Shown here: one piece after another, positions 1-4,492 of the stretch
Position numbering within the stretch: the first letter of the stretch is position 1
Layout of the letters: each line of letters starts with the position of its first letter
Assembly (NCBI GenBank): GCA_030043215.1
Contig: JASHYG010000431.1
Span: forward strand, 1 to 8,517
DNA length: 8,517 bases
Source of the DNA: Gammaproteobacteria bacterium
GTDB lineage: Bacteria > Pseudomonadota > Gammaproteobacteria > Steroidobacterales > Steroidobacteraceae
Direction: 5' to 3'
Position numbers and translations under genes: made by a program
The notes under the pieces: generated by a model
Database searches by the model: none
What the model was told of the DNA's origin: nothing
The model's input: only the letters and a program-made list of their open reading frames with translations

Positions 1-206
1 TCCCGAGAAAGCCCTGTTGGCCTTTGCTGAATGGACGGGATGACGGGATCGTCGCCTTTGGCAGCCGCCCCTCGGTGAGATGGGTGCCCGTGTCACCCAG
101 CGTCGAGCGCCGTCGGCTTGCGTCCCTGGGGCGTACGGCTATCGGAGGGGCACTTTCAGAACCCGGGGCTAAAAATGAATCTCAAATCCTGCCCCCCGCT
201 ACTATT
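1..206. other. left-edge stretch without a recognisable gene
   Basis: I see no recognisable coding region on either strand here. An open frame on the + strand (24-278) has no family resemblance and no ribosome binding site. The only structured element is a C-rich stretch at 184-202 that resembles the 3' end of a tRNA (discussed separately). The segment may be the remains of inserted DNA. Confidence 0.4.
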
Positions 207-368
207 TTAAACGGCGTCAGGCTCCCGATTTGCTTGACGGGAGGCTCGCCGGTCCTGAAGAAATTCGGCCGTGGCTAGGTGCTGAGCGTAGCTGCGAGCC
301 AACCGTTCGGCTTCCAGCATGTGAGAGAGACAGTCGTCGAGGCGCGGATTCGCCTCAACCGCAGTCAT
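207..368 (-). CDS. possible small hypothetical protein (53 aa)
   Basis: From an ATG at 368 this frame encodes 53 residues, largely predicted helix (DDCLSHMLEAERLARSYAQ region) with a basic C-terminal end. The frame stays open upstream to another ATG at 437, giving 76 aa. I do not recognise a family. No good Shine-Dalgarno precedes either start, and G/C at third positions is only moderately raised. It lies beside a decayed toxin fragment, so it could equally be a remnant or a chance frame. Function unknown. Confidence 0.2.
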   Translation of the reverse strand: MTAVEANPRLDDCLSHMLEAERLARSYAQHLATAEFLQDRRASRQANREPDAV

Positions 369-414
369 GCGGGCAGTGCTTCGCACAATATCTAATCGCG
401 CGCTCGCTGCGGCA

Positions 415-540
415 GATCGCCAGGCGTGGATGACCACATCCCGATGTGCTCCAGCGCGCGATGACCGAGGTCCGCATCCTGTTGGCCTTCGACAAAGACT
501 TCGGCGAATTGCCTTGGCGATTCGGGCTTGCGGCTCAACT
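415..540 (+). pseudogene. DUF5615 (PIN-like) toxin-type protein, degraded fragment
   Basis: In the frame read from 446 the peptide VLQRAMTEVRILLAFDKDF followed by GELPWRFGL matches, from memory, the central block of DUF5615 proteins (typically DEEVLxxA...RILLTFDKDFGELxFRxGLPA). These are small PIN-like proteins usually paired with a DUF433 antitoxin. A stop (TGA at 431-433) lies just upstream in this frame. The family's N-terminal half, with its LLDEN start and first acidic residue, is absent. The short upstream piece AWMTTSR is in another frame, suggesting a frameshift plus deletion. After GLAAQ the expected CGVxLFR end is also lost, and the fic gene end (545) follows. No DUF433 partner is visible. 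I infer a dead toxin-antitoxin relic. The family call rests on about 30 residues. Confidence 0.5.
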
Positions 541-544
541 GTGT

Positions 545-1660
545 TCAGCGCTCGGGATCAAAATCGATATCGATGCCGGCGGCTCGCTCATAACTGACCT
601 TCCCCGGTTCAGGAGCGTTCTCCTTGGCTCGGGTCGATTCCTGCGCCGGTGCAGGAATGTCCGCTTTTTTCTCGTAGTATTTCCGCCGCCAATTCTCGGC
701 TGCGTTTCGTTGAATTTCCTCCGTCGAAGGATGCTTCGTCAACGGTTGCTGCGGCTCGGAGGAATCCAACGAGGTGTTGCCGACCGTATTTCTCGTAGGT
801 TGGGATTCGTGCGCGCGCGCGTCAGTGTCCATGGAATCATTCAGGCCAAATTGGTGAATGCTCGGTGCATCTTTTATGACCGAGAGCCCTGGGTTGAGCT
901 GACGGATCCGTGCAATTTCCGGATGACAATCCAGGACAAAGGCCATCATCTCAGTGGCATCTCGGGTAATGTAGAAATCGACCATTCGAGAGTTGAATTG
1001 CGTCGCGCGCACGGCAGGAATGCTGATGGCGTCGATGCCTTCGGTCATCAGCAGACCGTTCATCATGAATCTCGAGGTACGCTTATTCCCATCAAAGAAG
1101 AACTGCTGAAGTGATCCAAACAAGAAGAAGGCAGATGCCCTCTCGAAGGGATTGGAAACATTCTCCTGCAGCGCACGCACGCCGTTGGTGAACACCTCGT
1201 TGAGGCGGGCAGCCTCGCGCTCGGTTGGAAGTGGCGTAAATCGTCCCCTCTCTCCCAATGCGACATCGGGTGTGTAGCTCGTTTCCGTTCCTTCTCCGCG
1301 GAAATGTCCCCATTCGAGCGCTTCGTTTCGCGCTACACGAGCATTGAGCGAACAGCAGGTCTCCTTGTCGAGCCTGAATTGCCCTTGCTTCACGAGCCCA
1401 ACCAAGTATTTGGAGCTATCCGCAAGGTTCAGAATCTGTTCCTGGTCCGATAGCTTCCGTCCTCCTACTGTGACACCCTCGAGGAGCGTTTTTACTTCTG
1501 GAAATGTGAATGAATTGCCCTCGAGCACGCCTGCATCCCATACGTACTCAGGGAGCATCCGGGAAAATCGGAACACCACCCTATTCAGGGAGGCGCGCGG
1601 AAGCTCTCGAGGAACAGCGTCTCGGTCCCATCGAAAGCCCAATGCATCAAAGAGAGCCAT
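545..1660 (-). CDS. Fic-family protein with His-to-Gln change in the Fic motif
   Basis: The 371-aa protein has the Fic architecture. An N-terminal helix around 40-50 contains LEGN, the position of the inhibitory helix (Glu47). A connecting region with VKTLLEG and LNLA follows. The flap region lies near 117-146 (WGHFRGEG to RFTPLP), and the Fic core loop at 186-197 reads QFFFDGNKRTSR. The canonical loop is HxFx(D/E)GN(K/G)RxxR and transfers AMP or other phosphate-containing groups to target hydroxyls. Here the catalytic His is Gln186 (codon CAG, 1103-1105) while Asp190, Gly191, Asn192, Arg194 and Arg197 are kept. The inhibitory motif (S/T)xxxE(G/N) keeps Glu47 but has Ala43 at the Ser/Thr position. 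Residues from about 250 to 371 form a polar, probably disordered tail ending in GIDIDFDPER. There is no convincing Shine-Dalgarno before the ATG at 1660; a TACAAT hexamer sits 6 nt upstream, compatible with a leaderless mRNA. Fold assignment is confident, activity is not. Confidence 0.88.
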   Translation of the reverse strand: MALFDALGFRWDRDAVPRELPRASLNRVVFRFSRMLPEYVWDAGVLEGNSFTFPEVKTLLEGVTVGGRKLSDQEQILNLADSSKYLVGLVKQGQFRLDKETCCSLNARVARNEALEWGHFRGEGTETSYTPDVALGERGRFTPLPTEREAARLNEVFTNGVRALQENVSNPFERASAFFLFGSLQQFFFDGNKRTSRFMMNGLLMTEGIDAISIPAVRATQFNSRMVDFYITRDATEMMAFVLDCHPEIARIRQLNPGLSVIKDAPSIHQFGLNDSMDTDARAHESQPTRNTVGNTSLDSSEPQQPLTKHPSTEEIQRNAAENWRRKYYEKKADIPAPAQESTRAKENAPEPGKVSYERAAGIDIDFDPER

Positions 1661-1666
1661 GGTGCC

Positions 1667-1672
1667 ATTGTA
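1667..1672 (-). promoter_or_regulatory. candidate -10 box of fic (leaderless start)
   Basis: On the - strand TACAAT ends 6 nt before the fic ATG, which would place transcription start at or next to the A of the start codon. No clear -35 hexamer is seen 16-18 nt upstream and no Shine-Dalgarno precedes the ATG. This fits a leaderless transcript, or else the real start lies elsewhere. Confidence 0.3.
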
Positions 1673-1699
1673 TCGCGTCAGACACGAGGCGGGCTCTTA

Positions 1700-1734
1700 A
1701 GCCCACGGTCGGGCTTGGTTAAGGACCGTGGGCT
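1700..1734. repeat. perfect 11-bp inverted repeat upstream of fic
   Basis: AGCCCACGGTC (1700-1710) and GACCGTGGGCT (1724-1734) are exact reverse complements around a 13-nt spacer. GGGCT also occurs at 1691-1695 and 1711-1715, so AGCCC at 1700-1704 could form competing stems. There is no T-tract and no gene ends here, so a terminator is unlikely. It sits 40-74 bp upstream of the fic start codon, where an operator would lie if the -10 box at 1667-1672 is used. Confidence 0.6.
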
Positions 1735-2220
1735 GGCAAGGGCCCGCATCGGCTTACCCACCGCTCTTTGCGTGCCCAAGGTCATCGAACACGGATTTCC
1801 ATTGCTTTCAAGGACCTCCAATTCAAAATCGAGCCCCCGCTACCAAAAGAAACAATTTGCCAAACAAGAACTTATAAAGCTGTCGCGAAGATTGCTCAGA
1901 CGGTCGCGGCCTTCTCTCGCCAGGTACTGGTTCTACTCCCGTTATCTTGCAATGGCTCCGTGGGGCGGTTCCGCTAGACGTTCTCCGAGAAATGCGGCGA
2001 TTAAGGTGTGGGCCGCCCGGGCGGATGTAGAGCGCACTGTCGCAGAGCTCCGGTCGGCGCTGAAAGCGTGGCAACCTCATCCGTCTGCGACGGCTCGAGC
2101 TCTTGTCCGTTCAGATATAGAAACGCGCGGCGGCCAACGGGAGCAAGTCAGCGGCCCTGTCATCCAGGCGGGCCGTCCTGCGTTGGACGACGTAGGGACG
2201 GTTATTTTCGGAGACAGGCC

Positions 2221-2367
2221 ATGAAACGACTCATTATGCTCGTGATCTCAGTGGGGTGCGTTGCCTTGGCGGGGTGCGTCGTGGCTCCGGCTCGAGGCCC
2301 TTACTACTACCATCCGCACGCTGTCGTCGTCGTGCCGGCCCCCGTGGTCGCGGTTCGGCCCTGGTAA
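2221..2367 (+). CDS. small lipoprotein (48 aa), function unknown
   Basis: The ATG at 2221 is preceded by GGAG at 2210-2213 with a 7-nt gap, which supports this start over upstream in-frame codons. The 48-aa product has a lipoprotein signal: basic MKR, a hydrophobic stretch, then the lipobox LAGC with Cys19 as the lipidated residue. The mature part is only about 30 residues: a YYYHPH segment followed by Val/Pro repeats (VVVVPAPVV) and a final RPW. Such tyrosine/histidine plus PxPV peptides are common small lipoproteins in proteobacteria and have no assigned role. The next gene begins 39 nt downstream on the same strand, so the two are probably co-transcribed. Confidence 0.72.
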   Translation: MKRLIMLVISVGCVALAGCVVAPARGPYYYHPHAVVVVPAPVVAVRPW

Positions 2368-2406
2368 ATGCTTACCGGCTGCGCATCCATTCAACTGGGA
2401 GGCCAT

Positions 2407-2679
2407 ATGAAGAAGCTTGCCGTCGGTGGGTTGATTGCCGTTGCAGTATTCGCAAGCTCCGCGCTGCTTGCGGATCCCCCGGTGCAAGATATCAGCGCCG
2501 CTCGTCATCCCAACCTCGCCGCGGCTCAACGCTTGGTGCGCCAAGCCTGGGTACGGATCTCGGCCGCACAGGCCGCCAACGAGGGAGACATGGGCGGCCA
2601 CGCCCAGAGGGCCAAGGACTTGCTCGACCAGGTCAACGCCGAGCTGAAAGCGGCGGCCGAGGCGGCGAACCACAGATAA
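2407..2679 (+). CDS. small exported helical protein (90 aa), function unknown
   Basis: The start at 2407 is chosen because GGGAGG (2397-2402) lies 4 nt before it; an ATG at 2368 in the same frame lacks a binding site. Residues 1-22 form a Sec signal peptide (MKKLAVGG, hydrophobic core, ALLA) with likely cleavage before DPPVQD. The mature domain is alpha-helical with the pattern HPNLAAAQRLVRQAW, ISAAQAANEGDMGGHAQRAK, LLDQVNAELKAAAEAAN. I recall the motifs NPNLAAAQ and GGHAxxAKxLLxxAxxEL from a small periplasmic protein family frequent in Burkholderia-like and other proteobacteria, without known function. It follows the lipoprotein gene by 39 nt and is followed by a strong inverted repeat, consistent with the end of a two-gene unit. 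Confidence 0.8.
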   Translation: MKKLAVGGLIAVAVFASSALLADPPVQDISAARHPNLAAAQRLVRQAWVRISAAQAANEGDMGGHAQRAKDLLDQVNAELKAAAEAANHR

Positions 2680-2688
2680 CTTCGGTGA

Positions 2689-2730
2689 CGACTCGAGCGC
2701 CGACGGGGCGATCCGCCGGCGCTCGAGTCG
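2689..2730 (+). terminator. 14-bp inverted repeat, possible terminator without T-tract
   Basis: CGACTCGAGCGCCG (2689-2702) and CGGCGCTCGAGTCG (2717-2730) are exact reverse complements separated by 14 nt, starting 9 nt after the stop of the 90-aa gene. The stem is long and GC-rich, but what follows is GC-rich and not a run of T. It may end transcription as a T-less hairpin, protect the 3' end, or be a protein-binding site. Confidence 0.5.
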
Positions 2731-2790
2731 CGCTCGCGCGGCGCGACGGTCCGCGCGGCGCCAGGGCTCGCGCGTCAAGCGCTGTAATAT

Positions 2791-2802
2791 ATTGTTCACA
2801 AT
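2791..2802. promoter_or_regulatory. candidate operator: ATTGT-TC-ACAAT palindrome
   Basis: A palindrome with 5-bp arms and a 2-nt centre lies in a short AT-rich patch, overlapping the expected -35 area of the extended -10 at 2821-2829. Position and form suit a dimeric repressor or activator of the transporter gene. The regulator is not identifiable from this window. Confidence 0.35.
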
Positions 2803-2820
2803 CGGCGGCTCGGTCGACGG

Positions 2821-2829
2821 TGCTACAAT
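2821..2829 (+). promoter_or_regulatory. extended -10 promoter of the OFA transporter gene
   Basis: TGCTACAAT matches an extended -10 element (TG-n-TATAAT with one mismatch). No good -35 hexamer is seen 17 nt upstream, as is usual for extended -10 promoters. Transcription would start near 2836, giving a leader of about 50 nt to the ATG at 2888. Confidence 0.45.
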
Positions 2830-2887
2830 TTGCGCGCGCCAAAAGAACGCGGTCGTGGCCGCGAACGACAATCCGGGGGGCAGCGCA

Positions 2888-4270
2888 ATGGCTTTTCTTT
2901 CGATTCTCCACCGTGATCGCACCATTGCCGGTCCCGGCTTCAATCGTTGGTTGGTCCCACCGGCAGCGCTGTGCATTCATCTGTGCATTGGCCAGGCCTA
3001 CGCGTTCAGTGTCTTCAACTTGCCGATGACGAAGTTGATCGGCATCGGCCGATCCGTTCCGACCGACTGGAAACTCACCGACCTCGGCTGGATCTTCACC
3101 CTCGGTATCTTCTTTCTCGGCGTTTCGGCGGCGATTCTCGGGCGCTGGGTCGAGGAGGGCGGCCCGCGGCGGGCGATGTTCACCGCGGCGCTGTGCTTCG
3201 GCGGTGGCTTTCTGGTCTCGGCCGCCGGGGTCTACGCGCACAATATCTGGGTCATCTACTTCGGCTATGGCGTGATCGGGGGCTTCGGCCTCGGTCTCGG
3301 GTACATCTCGCCGGTGTCAACGCTGATCAAATGGTTCCCGGACCGGCCGGGCATGGCGACGGGCCTCGCCATCATGGGCTTCGGCGGGGGTGCGCTCATC
3401 GCCTCGCCGCTCTCGGTATGGCTGATGGCGAGATTCTCAACGCCAGTGCATGTCGGCGTTGCCGAGACCTTCATCTGTCTCGGCGTCATCTACCTGTGCT
3501 TCATGCTGGTCGGTGCGGCGATCGTACGGATTCCGCCGCCCGGCTGGCGGCCGGCCGGCTGGACAGCTCCCACGACCCCTCAAAAGCTCGTGACGACCGC
3601 CGATGTCTATGTCTACCAGGCACTCAAGACACCGCAGTTCTGGCTGCTGTGGTGGGTACTGTGCCTCAACGTCACCGCCGGCATTGGAGTCATCGGTCAG
3701 GCATCGGCCATGAGTCAGGAGATGTTTCCCGGCAAGGTGACGGCGATCGCCGCGGCCGGCTTCGTGGGGCTGATGAGCCTGTTCAACATGGCGGGGCGCT
3801 TCCTGTGGGCGTCGAGCTCGGACCTCATGGGCCGCAAGAACACCTACTTTTGCTTCTTCATCATCGGCACGGCGCTTTATGCCGCAGTGCCGGCGACGGG
3901 AGCGAGCGGCAGTGTCGCCCTGTTCGTGCTGTGCTTCCTGGTGATCATCAGCATGTATGGAGGCGGTTTTGCCACGATCCCGGCCTATCTCAAGGACATG
4001 TTCGGCACGCGCTACGTGGGAGCCATCCACGGCTGGCTGATCACCGCCTGGTCGGCGGCTGGAGTGTTCGGTCCAGTCCTGGTGAATTACATCCGCCAGT
4101 ACGAGATCGATCACGGCGTGCCGAAGGCGCAAGCGTACAACCTGACCATGTACATCATGGCGGCGCTGCTGGTAGCCGGCTTCTTCTGCAATCTCTGTAT
4201 CAAGCCCGTCCATAAACGGCATCACCTCGGCCAAGTGGGCTCGGGAGCCGTTCCAGCGGTGAGCAACTAA
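2888..4270 (+). CDS. OFA-family MFS transporter (oxalate/formate antiporter-like)
   Basis: The 460-aa product is a 12-TM major facilitator. TM1 includes IGQAYAFSVFNLP. The loop 2-3 motif is GRWVEEGGPRRA (85-96). The TM4-5 block GYISPVSTLIKWFPDRPGMA (139-157) and GFGGGALIASPL are the signature I associate with the OFA family, whose founder OxlT exchanges oxalate for formate. The second half has GRFLWASSSDLMGRK (303-317) and GAIHGWLITAWSAAGVFGP (378-396). Of OxlT's two substrate-binding charges, an arginine is present in TM8 (Arg304), but the TM11 lysine position appears to be Trp388 by motif alignment, so oxalate is unlikely and a monocarboxylate is more plausible. The start is taken at 2888 because the G-run at 2875-2880 lies 7 nt upstream; the frame is open further upstream but without a better start. 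The small-subunit gene follows after 11 nt. Confidence 0.88.
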   Translation: MAFLSILHRDRTIAGPGFNRWLVPPAALCIHLCIGQAYAFSVFNLPMTKLIGIGRSVPTDWKLTDLGWIFTLGIFFLGVSAAILGRWVEEGGPRRAMFTAALCFGGGFLVSAAGVYAHNIWVIYFGYGVIGGFGLGLGYISPVSTLIKWFPDRPGMATGLAIMGFGGGALIASPLSVWLMARFSTPVHVGVAETFICLGVIYLCFMLVGAAIVRIPPPGWRPAGWTAPTTPQKLVTTADVYVYQALKTPQFWLLWWVLCLNVTAGIGVIGQASAMSQEMFPGKVTAIAAAGFVGLMSLFNMAGRFLWASSSDLMGRKNTYFCFFIIGTALYAAVPATGASGSVALFVLCFLVIISMYGGGFATIPAYLKDMFGTRYVGAIHGWLITAWSAAGVFGPVLVNYIRQYEIDHGVPKAQAYNLTMYIMAALLVAGFFCNLCIKPVHKRHHLGQVGSGAVPAVSN

Positions 4271-4281
4271 GGGGCGCGCGC

Positions 4282-4407
4282 ATGGCGAATCAGGAGCCAC
4301 ACCGGACCGGATTGATTCAGCTGCTCCTCGCGTGGGGGTTTGTCGGGATCCCGCTCCTGTGGGGCGTGCTGCAGACCCTGCGCAACGCCCTCAAGCTGTT
4401 CCAGTAG
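4282..4407 (+). CDS. MFS transporter small subunit (41 aa, single TM)
   Basis: An ATG 11 nt after the transporter stop, preceded by AAGGGG, opens a 41-codon frame. The peptide is a short polar start (MANQEPHRT) and one hydrophobic segment at about 10-31 (LIQLLLAWGFVGIPLLWGVL), then an amphipathic end (QTLRNALKLFQ). The pattern of Trp-x-x-Val-Gly-x-Pro-Leu plus a GVxxTL end fits the tiny proteins that public annotation calls 'MFS transporter small subunit', found directly downstream of OFA-family carriers. It would sit in the inner membrane beside the carrier, possibly for stability or gating; its role is not established. The tight spacing implies co-translation with the transporter. Confidence 0.8.
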   Translation: MANQEPHRTGLIQLLLAWGFVGIPLLWGVLQTLRNALKLFQ

Positions 4408-4414
4408 AGGACCG

Positions 4415-4492
4415 CGCCGATCGGCGGCGCCAGCACTGCGAGAATCTCGCGAACAGCGCCCGGCGATCGAGCGGTGGCGGCTTTCGCCTTTT
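4415..4492. terminator. convergent intergenic region with weak hairpins
   Basis: Between the stops of the transporter unit (4407) and the dehydrogenase (4492) lie a perfect 12-bp palindrome CGCCGATCGGCG (4415-4426), a GCGAG-AAT-CTCGC hairpin (4438-4450), and on the + strand GGCG-GCTTT-CGCC followed by TTTT (4476-4492). The last resembles a weak intrinsic terminator for the transporter unit. None is strong by eye. Confidence 0.3.

Larger units (their letters stand above)
1661..2220. other. 560-bp intergenic stretch between fic and the lipoprotein gene
   Basis: No convincing gene is seen on either strand. The longest open frames (1715-2224 +, 1823-2080 -) give low-complexity or Arg/Ser/Pro-rich translations without family resemblance. 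The stretch holds an 11-bp inverted repeat at 1700-1734, an AT-richer patch at about 1800-1890 that includes a tRNA-3'-end-like sequence (1826-1843), and a small 5-bp hairpin at 2174-2189. It probably contains divergent control regions for fic and for the lipoprotein gene at 2221. Confidence 0.5.

Noticed and set aside
446..1114. 222-codon open frame on the + strand opposite fic
   Set aside because: Only its first 30 codons resemble a known family (DUF5615); the rest is Arg/Leu-rich antisense text of the intact Fic gene.
1715..2224. 169-codon open frame on the + strand in the fic-lipoprotein gap
   Set aside because: No recognisable domain, no ribosome binding site, and composition that changes along its length; treated as non-coding.
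2248..2976. 242-codon open frame on the - strand covering the small exported genes and transporter promoter
   Set aside because: It overlaps two well-supported small genes and a promoter; the translation is low-quality Arg/Pro/Ala text with no ribosome binding site evidence.
2947..4215. 422-codon open frame on the + strand in another frame of the transporter gene
   Set aside because: The translation is Arg/His/Gly-rich without hydrophobic segments; it is a by-product of high GC in the transporter gene, whose own frame matches the OFA family throughout.
3437..4300. 287-codon open frame on the - strand opposite the transporter
   Set aside because: Rich in His/Arg/Asp with no family resemblance; it is the antisense of a well-supported membrane protein gene.
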